Part shown: positions 8,466 to 16,721 of the stretch, in pieces
Layout of the letters: each line of letters starts with the position of its first letter
Position numbering within the stretch: position 1 is the stretch's first letter
Source: Syntrophaceae bacterium UBA4778
GTDB taxonomy: Bacteria; Desulfobacterota; Syntrophia; Syntrophales; UBA4778
Assembly (NCBI GenBank): GCA_002403175.1
Contig: DHHG01000231.1
Location: 1 to 28,711, forward strand
Length of the DNA: 28,711 bases
Reading direction: 5' to 3'
Notes under the pieces: model-generated
The model's input: the letters and a program-made list of their open reading frames with translations, nothing else
Databases searched by the model: none
Told to the model about the DNA's origin: nothing
Translations under genes and position numbers: made by a program

Positions 8466-11248
8466 GGGGACACCTCCAGAATATTTTGCAGGGCCTGCTC
8501 AGCCTTGGTAAATGCTTGCCCCAGATCGCTGATTTTTGTGAGTGCCTCATCCGCAGATCCCTGACGCGCCGAAGTTTCAATGAACTTGGCCAACGCAAAT
8601 AACTCTTTTACGCCCAAGCTGGAACTGCTCGATTTCAAGGTATGAGCTGAACGAATGAGCAATTCATTGTCGTTACGGGCATATCCCTCCTCAATGGATG
8701 TGATCAATTCTCTGGCGCTTACGATGTATTTGCCGATTACCGTTTTCAAAAGATCGGGATTACGGGAACTCATAGCGCGAATCGATTCCAGCGCCGTTTT
8801 ATCAATGATCGGTTCGCATTCTCTCTCATGCAATGATTCGCTCTGCAATCCGTCTATTTGATTAATTTCTGAATCAGTCTCGCGGTTACTTCCGGAATTA
8901 CTTCCCGTCAGCCAACGCTCAAGTAAAGCTATTAATTCTTGTAAACGGAAGGGCTTGGAAAGGAAGTCGTCCATGCCGGTATTCAGGCAGATGTCCCGAT
9001 CCCCGGGCAATGCATTGGCTGTGACGGCAATAATCGGTACCCGTTTTAATCCCCCCGCTTTCTCCCTTACACGAATGAGCCGGGTTGCTTCATAGCCGTC
9101 CATTTCCGGCATCTGAATGTCCATTAAAATCAGATCGTAATGATTCTTTTCTACTGCTGCCAAGACTTGCAGTCCATTGGCGGCGAGGTCTACACGGCAG
9201 CCGATCGCTTCTAATGTGGCCGATGCCACTTCCTGATTGACTTCGTTATCTTCAGCAAGGAGAATATGAGCTTGAAACATGCAAGGAATATTTGGAATCG
9301 GGATGGGCTCAGTCACAGTTTCTGAGGGCTTGTAAACGGATAAAACTGCCTGATGCAGTTGGCTCTGTTTTGCCGGTTTGCTCAGGTAAATCATGATACC
9401 GGCTTCTCTGGCCAAAGTCGCTTCCTCCGGTGAAAATTGAGAAGTCAACATGATCAGCCGTACATCAGCAATTTTCGGATCTCTTTTAATGGCTTGTGCC
9501 AGTTCTATTCCGTTCTGTCCCGGCATATTCATATCTACGATAGCTAGATCGAATGGGTTATCGGAATTTGCGGCTAATCGGAGTTTCTGCAAGGCCTCAA
9601 AGCCGCTTCCGGCGCCTTCGCTTCGTGTTCCCCATAACTGAAGCTGATGCTTTAGAATTTCCCGATTGGTTTCGTTATCATCCACACAGAGCACCCTTAA
9701 TCCTTTTAGATACTCTGGAAGCTTCAAGGTTACGGGAAGGACCTTGGAGGGTGCGAACGGCACATGGAATCGGAAAATCGAACCTTGTCCCGGATTACTG
9801 CTTACCTCCACCTGTCCTCCCATCAGCTTGACCAAATGGCGGACAATGGCCAGACCCAAACCTGTTCCTCCGAATCGGCGCGCATGGGTGCTGTCCGCTT
9901 GATGAAAGGGCTTAAATAGATTGGTCAGGACCTCGGCGGCAATCCCGATCCCGGTATCCTGAACAGTAAAGAGAATTTCGGGTTTTTCCTTCGTGCTTCT
10001 CGGGGTCTGTTCAAGACTCAAGGTTACTTGGCCCTGGTTTGTGAATTTAACAGCATTGCCGACGAGATTGGTCAGGACCTGGCGCAGCCTGATACGATCG
10101 CCCATGACCGATGTGGGGACTTGAGGATGTATATTGCAAATGATCTCGATTCCTTTGGTGTGAGCGCTTTCCGCCAGTAGTTCCGCTACTTCCTCGGCAA
10201 CCTGGGCGGGCTCGAAATCGATCGTTTCCAGTTCCATTTTGCCTGCTTCTATTTTGGAGAAATCCAAAATGTCATTGATGATTGTGAGCAGGTTCTCTCC
10301 CGATCGGTAAGCCGTTTCTGCAAAACGCTGCTGTTCCGGACTCAGTTCGGTTTGAAGAATTAATTCGGTCATCCCTAATACTCCATTCATAGGTGTGCGG
10401 ATTTCATGGCTCATGGTTGCCAGAAAGGCGCTTTTGGCCCTGCTGGCTGCTTCGGCCGCGTCTTTTGCTTTTAGCAATTCAGTTGTGCGCTCTTTTACCT
10501 CTTCTTCAAGTCGATCCCTGTGCCCGGCCAGGCGGATATCGCGTTCATTGATTTGTTCCAGCATTTCGTTGAAACCCTGAGCCAGAACATTAATTTCTGC
10601 GATATCGCTGATGTCTTTTGCACGAACAGAAAAATCATTTTGATTGGAAATCCGCTCCATTAAACCTGATAACGCATTGAGAGGGTTTTCAATCGCCCTG
10701 CTCAGGCGCCGGAGCAGGAGATAGGCGGCTCCCATAGCCAGAAGTGCAGCTGCAGCAGCAATTAGTATCTGCAGAGCCATTTGGCGATAGAGCATTCTTA
10801 ATCCCAGGACCAGGTATACCGCACCGAGCAATTGCTCATTAAATATGACGGGCTGTACGATATGAATCGCCTGGATGGAATAATGCAATGCAGGTTGTAG
10901 GGAGGGGAGAGAATTAGGAACCTGCTGATCACCCGAAATGTATTTGGCAAAAACTTGCCGATCTTGCCCGTAAAAGGCTGCGTTGGTGGCACTCTTCACA
11001 TGGCTCAGAGTGGAAAGAATGGTGCGGGCCGATGCCGGATTGTTAAACATCAAAGCGGCAGATGCATTCTCAGCCATTACTTGTGCAGTAGCCTGCCCCG
11101 CGCTCACCAGGGATAAGAAACTCATAAAAAAACTGCTGGTCATGATAAGAATTGTTCCGACGGCAATTGCGGTTGCAACTGTTTTCAGATTGATGCCTTG
11201 AAGTTTGGACCGGAGCGATATAGCTGTTGTTTTCTCCTTTCTCTTCAT
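8456..11248 (-). CDS. CHASE8-HAMP hybrid histidine kinase with two receivers and Hpt
   Basis: A 930-residue inner-membrane kinase. TM1 is at about 24-47, a periplasmic domain of some 110 residues resembles CHASE8 (the YfiN sensor type), and TM2 is at about 160-180. HAMP follows at 180-235, then a short coiled coil, HisKA with His281 ([10 protein letters not shown]) and an ATPase domain with N-box Asn394/Asn398, DTGIGI and GTGLGL. Two receivers have Asp572 and Asp710; the C-terminal Hpt has His869 (AHTLKS). This is the full BarA-type His-Asp-His relay plus an extra receiver. The next gene, overlapping by 10 bases, encodes a REC-EAL protein that is the obvious phosphate acceptor. The ATG overlaps the stop of a YfiR-like remnant as ATGA. 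CHASE8 is called from pattern, not search. Confidence 0.88.
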   Translation of the reverse strand: MKRKEKTTAISLRSKLQGINLKTVATAIAVGTILIMTSSFFMSFLSLVSAGQATAQVMAENASAALMFNNPASARTILSTLSHVKSATNAAFYGQDRQVFAKYISGDQQVPNSLPSLQPALHYSIQAIHIVQPVIFNEQLLGAVYLVLGLRMLYRQMALQILIAAAAALLAMGAAYLLLRRLSRAIENPLNALSGLMERISNQNDFSVRAKDISDIAEINVLAQGFNEMLEQINERDIRLAGHRDRLEEEVKERTTELLKAKDAAEAASRAKSAFLATMSHEIRTPMNGVLGMTELILQTELSPEQQRFAETAYRSGENLLTIINDILDFSKIEAGKMELETIDFEPAQVAEEVAELLAESAHTKGIEIICNIHPQVPTSVMGDRIRLRQVLTNLVGNAVKFTNQGQVTLSLEQTPRSTKEKPEILFTVQDTGIGIAAEVLTNLFKPFHQADSTHARRFGGTGLGLAIVRHLVKLMGGQVEVSSNPGQGSIFRFHVPFAPSKVLPVTLKLPEYLKGLRVLCVDDNETNREILKHQLQLWGTRSEGAGSGFEALQKLRLAANSDNPFDLAIVDMNMPGQNGIELAQAIKRDPKIADVRLIMLTSQFSPEEATLAREAGIMIYLSKPAKQSQLHQAVLSVYKPSETVTEPIPIPNIPCMFQAHILLAEDNEVNQEVASATLEAIGCRVDLAANGLQVLAAVEKNHYDLILMDIQMPEMDGYEATRLIRVREKAGGLKRVPIIAVTANALPGDRDICLNTGMDDFLSKPFRLQELIALLERWLTGSNSGSNRETDSEINQIDGLQSESLHERECEPIIDKTALESIRAMSSRNPDLLKTVIGKYIVSARELITSIEEGYARNDNELLIRSAHTLKSSSSSLGVKELFALAKFIETSARQGSADEALTKISDLGQAFTKAEQALQNILEVSPCR

Positions 11249-11436
11249 TTGTACACCTTACAGGCAAGCTGCAGTAACTTGGAGCTCAGGGTCAAACCCG
11301 CTTTCCGCACCATAGCAAGATTGGTATCAAAAGCTGTTTTATTGTGGATATTTTCCATACAGATGGCCACTCCCCAACAGGGGCCCAATGTAGCGATTTT
11401 TAAAGCAATCCTTATGCATTTTGGATGTATGATCAT
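11245..11436 (-). pseudogene. Remnant of a second yfiR-like gene (C-terminal fragment)
   Basis: A short frame runs to a TGA that overlaps the kinase ATG as ATGA. Its last 40 or so residues (about 11376-11248) match the end of a YfiR domain: FDTNLAMVRKAGL then SSKLLQLA, against FDINMKAAKQSGL and FQLLNMA in the intact copy at 3703-4278. The preceding 20 residues do not resemble YfiR, and the frame closes upstream at a TAA near 11503. No signal peptide or N-terminal half can be found in any frame back to 11646. This looks like a deletion remnant of a yfiR gene that once led the operon. A short functional coupling peptide is possible. Confidence 0.6.
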
Positions 11437-11646
11437 GTTTGAACAAGATGCTTTAATATCGTCCTGAAAAATAAAATACTTAAGAAAAGCAACATATAAT
11501 TGTTAAGTCCAACCGGATATCTGAAGATTTCTGTTCCTTGTCGGCGCCTCTCATGTAAGGAATTTCGAAGGACAGGTTCAGTCGTTCGGATATAGCAGGG
11601 CTAGGGTTGTGTGGGCTAACCTGATCAAAAAGATAAGGAGGCTAGC
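11437..11646. other. Divergent intergenic region
   Basis: The kinase operon and the DJ-1 gene are transcribed away from each other, so promoters for both should lie here. I see an AT-rich core with ACTTAA at 11478-11483 and its inverse TTAAGT at 11503-11508, and a TATAAT at 11495-11500 on the plus strand with no good -35. Nothing else is convincing. Confidence 0.35.
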
Positions 11647-12159
11647 ATGAGCAAGATTGCGATACTGTTGACAAACATGTTTGAGGATGTTGAGTATACT
11701 CAACCCGCCGATGCCTTCAAAAAATCAGGACATGAGCTGATTCATGTCGGCCTGAAGGCAGGGGAAATCGTCAAAGGGAAAAAAGGTGAGGCGTCCGTCA
11801 AAATCGATAAATCCGTCAAGGAGGTTTCCATATCCGATTTCGATGCTCTATTTATTCCAGGTGGATACTCCCCTGATATTTTGCGCACGGACGACAATGC
11901 GGTTAAATTCGCCGGCGATTTTGTCAAGAGCGGAAAGCCTGTTTTCGCTCTGTGTCATGCTGCGCAGCTTTTGATCACCGCTCAGGTTCTGAAAGGAAGG
12001 AAAATTACGGGATGGAAATCAATAGCGCAGGATATCCGCAATGCGGGAGCCGAGTATCCGGATCAGTCTGTTGTGGCGGACGGAAATCTGATCTCCAGCC
12101 GAGGGCCGGATGATATTCCGGATTTTGTCAGGGCCAGCTTGAATGAATTACGAGCCTGA
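11647..12159 (+). CDS. DJ-1/PfpI family protein (YhbO-like)
   Basis: A 170-residue cytoplasmic protein behind an AAGGAGG ribosome site. It covers the whole class I glutamine amidotransferase-like fold of the PfpI family. The nucleophile elbow is ALCHAAQLL with Cys103 and His104, and the partner acid is Glu13 (FEDVEY). GGYSPD near 72-77 and GWKSIAQD near 122 also fit. Family members are described as stress proteins, deglycases or proteases, with the biochemical activity disputed, so I keep the call general. It is a single-gene unit between two minus-strand operons. Stress or carbonyl defence is the usual role. Confidence 0.88.
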   Translation: MSKIAILLTNMFEDVEYTQPADAFKKSGHELIHVGLKAGEIVKGKKGEASVKIDKSVKEVSISDFDALFIPGGYSPDILRTDDNAVKFAGDFVKSGKPVFALCHAAQLLITAQVLKGRKITGWKSIAQDIRNAGAEYPDQSVVADGNLISSRGPDDIPDFVRASLNELRA

Positions 12160-12231
12160 CCGAACAAAAATCTGCCGGGTTACTCCCTAGGTCGCCTGTC
12201 ATTCCCATACGGAACGGGGTCCGGTCTTTCG

Positions 12232-12735
12232 TTATTTTTGATTGGTCGCAATTAATTCCAGAATTTTTTGGGTTGCGGGTTCGATAAGGGAGAGCGTTTG
12301 AGGCGACAGATCGGGGCGGAAATCAAAATCATATCCCCTGACGGAAACGAGCCAGCCGACAGGTGTTCGGGAATGGATTGCCTCGAGCAGTGCCAGGATC
12401 ATGGCTGGGGTCGTATGGTGGGAAAAGGCCGGCGGAGCTGAATGCGGCTCAACGGGATCACAGTGCAGATTATCCAGACACGCATCGATATGCGCATCCA
12501 CAAAAATAACCCGTTCATAGTCGATCAGCACATCTATGAGTTCCGGCGGAAGTTGCGATACAAAAATGGTATCTGTGCTTAAACCGAGTTCTTCCAGGCC
12601 TGTATCCTCCTCGCTCAACGCCTCTCTGCCCATTTTCCTGCGAAGGGAGTTGATGATGTGCCAGGCGGCACTGTCATCGGCACGGCTGATATTACCGAAG
12701 CCGATTACAAGGGAACGGGACATCATCGAAATCAT
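12232..12735 (-). CDS. [NiFe]-hydrogenase maturation protease
   Basis: A 167-residue protein of the HycI/HoxW/HyaD peptidase family, which removes the C-terminal tail of the hydrogenase large subunit after nickel insertion. It has the N-terminal VIGFGNISRADD motif (nickel-site acid near 20-21), FVDAHID with Asp80, and FSHHTTP with His106/His107, the three metal-binding positions of the family. Its ATG overlaps the large-subunit stop as ATGA, so it is coupled to its own substrate. Internal starts at Met4 or Met5 would also keep the domain. No other maturation genes (hypA-F) are in the window, so these must be elsewhere. Confidence 0.88.
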   Translation of the reverse strand: MISMMSRSLVIGFGNISRADDSAAWHIINSLRRKMGREALSEEDTGLEELGLSTDTIFVSQLPPELIDVLIDYERVIFVDAHIDACLDNLHCDPVEPHSAPPAFSHHTTPAMILALLEAIHSRTPVGWLVSVRGYDFDFRPDLSPQTLSLIEPATQKILELIATNQK

Positions 12736-14156
12736 CTGGAGATCCGGTCAAGAATGGTTCCATCTGCTCCTATGAGAGCGACTTCAAGGGGCATTTTCCC
12801 AATCGCATGCGTGGAGCAGGAAAGGCATGGATCGTAGCACCGGATCGCAGCTTCGACCCGGTTCAGCATCCCTTCCGTCAGCTTTGTCCCGTCGACATGG
12901 GCCCTGGCTACCATACCTGCCGAAATGTTCATTGCCCAATTGTTGTTTCCGGTAGCAACAATGAGATTGACCCTTGTCAGTTGGCCGTCTTCATTCACAC
13001 TGTAATCGTGGAAGAGTGTTCCGCGCGGAGCTTCGATTACCCCAACTCCGTCTCCCGGGAATTTCGCAGCCGGATAGGCCCTGAGATCGTTCGACAGGAT
13101 ATCGGGATCGTCGAGTAGTGCGGCAATACGCTCCAGACAATAGAGGGTTTCTATCATGCGGGAATAATGATAATAAAGGGAACCCTCGACGGGTTTCCCG
13201 TTATTGATACTCCGGTAGTGTTTGAATTCCTCTTCAGCAATCGGTGTCCCGATTTTATCTATGACGTTAAATCTTCCGAGGGTGCCGACCCTGTAGAATC
13301 CATTTGGCCATCCCAGGTTGCGATAGAATGGAAATTTGAGAAATGACCAGGGCTCAACATGTTCGCCAATATAAGCCAGATAGTGGTCCGGTCTGAATTG
13401 AGCCAGCAGATTTCCTTTCGCATCCTTGAGCCGGACATCCCCTTCGTAGAGTTCAAGTCCCCCGTCCTGATTGACAAGTCCCATGTAATTTGATGGGAAG
13501 GAGGCAAAGGAAGCAGCCAGTTTGTGATTGACTTCCAGCCAGTTTTTAATCAGAGCGATTCCTTCTCCGGTAATTTCCATCATGATTTTGAGTTCCGCCG
13601 CGATTTCATCCCGCTCTTTTCGGCTGAGGGGAGCATTGACTCCTCCCGTAACGGCGAAATTGGGATGAATGCGTTTGCCGCCGAGCCGTTCGATGATCCG
13701 CTGTCCGAACCGTCGCAGGTTCACTGCTTTTAGTGCCAGTTGAGGATTTTCCTTGATGATTCCGGCTATATTTCTTATGGCCGGATCGGCATCAAAGCCG
13801 AGGAGCAGATCGGGGCATGCCAGATAGAAAAAGTGCAGAGCGTGCGACTGAACCATTTGTCCCATATGCATCAGCTCTCGCAATAATCTTGCCGGACGGG
13901 GCACTTCGACACGATCTATTGCATCGCAGGTCTTGGCTGCCGCCAGGTGATGACTGACCGGGCAGATGCCGCAAATCCGCTGTGTGATCTGCGGCATCTC
14001 CTGGTAGGGGCGTCCCTCACAGAATTTTTCCATTCCCCGAAATTCGTCTACATGGAAGAAAGTCTGTTCAACTTCACCTTGATCGTTCAAATGAATCGTA
14101 ACCCGTCCGTGCCCTTCAATACGGGTTACCGGTTCGATGGTTATTTTCTTTCCCAC
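12732..14156 (-). CDS. hoxH: [NiFe]-hydrogenase large subunit (HoxH/MvhA-like, group 3)
   Basis: A 474-residue catalytic subunit that holds the NiFe(CN)2CO centre. The N-terminal L1 motif is RICGICPVSHH with Cys62 and Cys65; the C-terminal L2 motif is DPCLSCSTH with Cys444 and Cys447. A 24-residue tail (AIGKMPLEV onward) follows His450, the expected cleavage point of the maturation protease encoded just downstream. Length and motifs fit cytoplasmic group 3 enzymes such as HoxH or MvhA; there is no Tat signal in the small subunit, which also argues for the cytoplasm. It starts 11 bases after the small-subunit gene. Subgroup 3c versus 3d cannot be settled by eye. Confidence 0.92.
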   Translation of the reverse strand: MGKKITIEPVTRIEGHGRVTIHLNDQGEVEQTFFHVDEFRGMEKFCEGRPYQEMPQITQRICGICPVSHHLAAAKTCDAIDRVEVPRPARLLRELMHMGQMVQSHALHFFYLACPDLLLGFDADPAIRNIAGIIKENPQLALKAVNLRRFGQRIIERLGGKRIHPNFAVTGGVNAPLSRKERDEIAAELKIMMEITGEGIALIKNWLEVNHKLAASFASFPSNYMGLVNQDGGLELYEGDVRLKDAKGNLLAQFRPDHYLAYIGEHVEPWSFLKFPFYRNLGWPNGFYRVGTLGRFNVIDKIGTPIAEEEFKHYRSINNGKPVEGSLYYHYSRMIETLYCLERIAALLDDPDILSNDLRAYPAAKFPGDGVGVIEAPRGTLFHDYSVNEDGQLTRVNLIVATGNNNWAMNISAGMVARAHVDGTKLTEGMLNRVEAAIRCYDPCLSCSTHAIGKMPLEVALIGADGTILDRISR

Positions 14157-14167
14157 GGCATTTCTCC

Positions 14168-14713
14168 TTAATCGTAGGTGAATACTTCATCGGGCAGAAT
14201 AACCGGCGTACGTCCGGCCAGCAATTCCGTCAAGGCATACCATAATGCTTCCGTGCGCGGTGGACATCCTGGAATAAAGAGATCGACTTTAACCACTTTG
14301 GCGAGGTCTGTCACTAAATCAAGCGGTTTCCCGAGTTCCGGAGAATCGGGGATGAGGCCGTCGCAAACGCTTTCCGTATCGAGATAGGCGCGCTTTAACG
14401 CCTCATCCGTTCCGACGAGATTGCGCATCGCGACGATCCCGCCGAAGGTGGCGCAGTCTCCCACTGCAATCAGGATCTGACATTGTTCCCGCATTCTTTT
14501 GGCGATTTCGATATTGTGGTTGTTGCTGATCGCCCCCTCAAGAATTCCGATTGTGACACCTTCTTCGGGCGGGTGCTTCAAATCGGTTATCGGACTGGAA
14601 GTTAAATCCACCATCTCCAGCAGTTTGACGATACGTTCATCGATGTCGAGCAGCGACATATGGCATCCGGAGCATCCCGCCAGCCAATCGGTGGCGATCT
14701 TAACTTTTGGCAT
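14168..14713 (-). CDS. hoxY: [NiFe]-hydrogenase small subunit (HoxY-like)
   Basis: A 181-residue small subunit, the short type of group 3 enzymes. It carries the four Cys that bind the proximal 4Fe-4S cluster: Cys14 and Cys17 (LAGCSGCH), Cys87 (GDCATFGG) and Cys150 (IPGCPPRTE). The medial and distal cluster region of longer small subunits is absent, and there is no Tat signal. Electrons from the large subunit would pass through this cluster to the iron-sulfur subunit encoded upstream. The start overlaps the end of that gene by 14 bases, which points to translational coupling. Confidence 0.92.
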   Translation of the reverse strand: MPKVKIATDWLAGCSGCHMSLLDIDERIVKLLEMVDLTSSPITDLKHPPEEGVTIGILEGAISNNHNIEIAKRMREQCQILIAVGDCATFGGIVAMRNLVGTDEALKRAYLDTESVCDGLIPDSPELGKPLDLVTDLAKVVKVDLFIPGCPPRTEALWYALTELLAGRTPVILPDEVFTYD

Positions 14714-16514
14714 CCCGGTTTCTCCTTTCCTGGATGATTGCAGCGGCAGAGGATGAAAGATCTTCCAATGAGGCGCCGAGCCTTTTCCCTAGTTTGTCTG
14801 CAAGCAAAGAGAGGACTTCCCAATCGGATTTTGCCTCTCCCGCCGGTTTGACTGCTCTGTTCACAAATTGAATACGGCCTTCCGTATTCGTAAGGCTGCA
14901 GCTCCCTTCCGACCAGATAGTCGTCGGTAAAACGAGATCCGCCCGATCGGTCAGGGAAGAGATGTAAGCGGCCTGGACGGCAATAAATGTACTTTTAGGC
15001 AAACTCTTCAGGAGAAGATCTTCCTTATTCCAGGACTGCTCTCCCAGAAGAACGTAAAGCGATTTAATCCCGGATGGATAGAAAACGCTGTTCAAGTCGA
15101 AAGCCGTCGCGGCACATGAATTTGTGACCGGTTCGAGCGGTATGAAGGTAGCTTTATGAGAAAGTTTCTTCAGGGCATCAGCCGTTAAACCGGTCATCCT
15201 CGTACCGTAAAGGACAACCGGATGTTCGGCACGATCGGCCATCTCGATGGCAGCAACGCAATCCTGCTGGGTCAGTACTCTGAATGCCAGAGTTGACAAT
15301 CCGTTTTCCTGATCATCAATCAGGATGAGTCTCACCCCTGAGTCAACGGCGCGTTTCACAAAATAGGATGAAACGGGTTGATTGTTTGCAGGATCGGCGC
15401 CGACCACCAGAATAAGATCGCTTTTCTCAATATCAGAGAGGGTCCCCTGTTTCTCGAATACCCTTTCTGCTGCTTTGTCGAGCAAACCAATATTCGTTAC
15501 ATTGAACTCCTGCCGGAAGAGCCGTTCCAGCAGATAAAAAGCTTCATTGCTCGCCTGACCGGACACAAGCACGCCGACGGCATCCCGGTCCTGCACCTCT
15601 CCGAACCGTTTGGCGGCGGCATTGATGGCTTCTTTCCAGCTTGCCGGCTCCAGTCTGCCTTTCCGCCGGATCATGGGGGCGGTAATCCGCTTCCGCGGGT
15701 CCTGAAGCGGATCGTAGCGGCCGATCCGGCAAAGCAGTCCCGTATTCACCGGGGCTTCCCAATCGCCCTTGATTCGCATCACATTTCCGCCGCGTGTGAT
15801 GACCTCTATTCCGCAACCCACGCTACATTGGCTGCAGGTGCTCTTGATGTGTTCCGTTTGCGTATCGCGTCCCATGAAAGCACATCTTTTTTCGAAGATG
15901 GCTCCGGTCGGGCATACCTGAAGACAGGTTCCGCAGGAGATGCAGGATGATTCTCCCCACCGGATATTCGAATCGGCATGAACCATGGTTTGTGAACCGC
16001 GTTCCCGCAATCCCAGTGTGTGATTTGCAACCTGATCGTTGCAGCCCCGCACGCAACGGCCGCACAGGATGCACCGATTGTGATCCATAACTTGCCGTAG
16101 ATGGGAGGCATCCAACGGGAAAGATTTTATATATGTGGGGTAAACCCAGTGGTCGATGGCATAGCGATAACCCATGGATTGAAGCTCGCAATTTCCGCTG
16201 GCCTCACAAAACATGCAGAAGTGGTTTCGCTCGGAGAAAAGCATATCCAGGACCAGCTTCCGGGCACTGACGACCCGTGGCGATTCCGTCTGAATGTCCA
16301 TTCCTTCTGCAACGGGAAAAGTGCAGGCAGTCTGCAACATGCGCTGTCCCTGAATCTCCACAACGCACATTCGGCAGGCTCCGGATGGCACCAGCGCAGG
16401 GTGATTGCAGAGGGTGGGTATATCGATTCCTACCTCCCGAGCCGCCTTGAGAACCGTTATTCCTGATGGAACACTGACTGTCCGATTGTTTATGGTAATG
16501 CTGACAGTCGCCAT
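14700..16514 (-). CDS. HoxU/NuoG-like iron-sulfur subunit with truncated molybdopterin-type domain
   Basis: A 604-residue electron-transfer subunit. The N-terminus has a 2Fe-2S ferredoxin domain (Cys36, 47, 50, 64). A HoxU-style His98-x-Cys100-x2-Cys103-x5-Cys109 cluster comes next, then two 4Fe-4S motifs (Cys148/151/154/158 and Cys191/194/197/201). After these, Cys227/230/234/262 begin a molybdopterin-oxidoreductase 4Fe-4S domain that continues to the end. HoxU stops at about 240 residues; here some 380 more follow, as in NuoG, without the C-terminal dinucleotide-binding domain of formate dehydrogenases and without a clear catalytic Cys/Sec position. It is first in the hydrogenase operon, behind a strong ribosome site (AAAGGAGG). 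NADH flavin subunits HoxE/HoxF are not adjacent. Confidence 0.88.
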   Translation of the reverse strand: MATVSITINNRTVSVPSGITVLKAAREVGIDIPTLCNHPALVPSGACRMCVVEIQGQRMLQTACTFPVAEGMDIQTESPRVVSARKLVLDMLFSERNHFCMFCEASGNCELQSMGYRYAIDHWVYPTYIKSFPLDASHLRQVMDHNRCILCGRCVRGCNDQVANHTLGLRERGSQTMVHADSNIRWGESSCISCGTCLQVCPTGAIFEKRCAFMGRDTQTEHIKSTCSQCSVGCGIEVITRGGNVMRIKGDWEAPVNTGLLCRIGRYDPLQDPRKRITAPMIRRKGRLEPASWKEAINAAAKRFGEVQDRDAVGVLVSGQASNEAFYLLERLFRQEFNVTNIGLLDKAAERVFEKQGTLSDIEKSDLILVVGADPANNQPVSSYFVKRAVDSGVRLILIDDQENGLSTLAFRVLTQQDCVAAIEMADRAEHPVVLYGTRMTGLTADALKKLSHKATFIPLEPVTNSCAATAFDLNSVFYPSGIKSLYVLLGEQSWNKEDLLLKSLPKSTFIAVQAAYISSLTDRADLVLPTTIWSEGSCSLTNTEGRIQFVNRAVKPAGEAKSDWEVLSLLADKLGKRLGASLEDLSSSAAAIIQERRNRDAKS

Positions 16515-16587
16515 TTCTGGCCTCCTTTCTGATGCTTAGCTCCTTCTGAGGAATTACCCGTTTGGCCGATTTATATTCAATGTAGGA

Positions 16588-16616
16588 ATCTTAGGAAACA
16601 GAATGCCTAAAGTCAA
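16588..16616 (-). promoter_or_regulatory. Sigma-70 promoter of the hydrogenase operon
   Basis: Read on the minus strand, TTGACT (16616-16611) and TAAGAT (16593-16588) are separated by exactly 17 bases. The site lies 74 bases before the first start codon at 16514 and points into the operon, leaving an untranslated leader of about 65 bases. Confidence 0.6.
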
Positions 16617-16721
16617 CACAATCATAAGAACGGGTTGAAGATTGTGGTGAAGCGTGTTGTAAAAAGCGCAAATACTTCCATAGAAATTGGGGCAAGTTGA
16701 GGGAAATATTAAAATCCGATG

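Noticed and set aside
11495..11500. TATAAT as -10 of the DJ-1 gene promoter
   Set aside because: No acceptable -35 lies 16-18 bases upstream and the site is about 150 bases from the start codon.
15378..15950. 190-codon open frame on the plus strand
   Set aside because: It is antisense to the iron-sulfur hydrogenase subunit, whose cysteine motifs confirm the minus strand.
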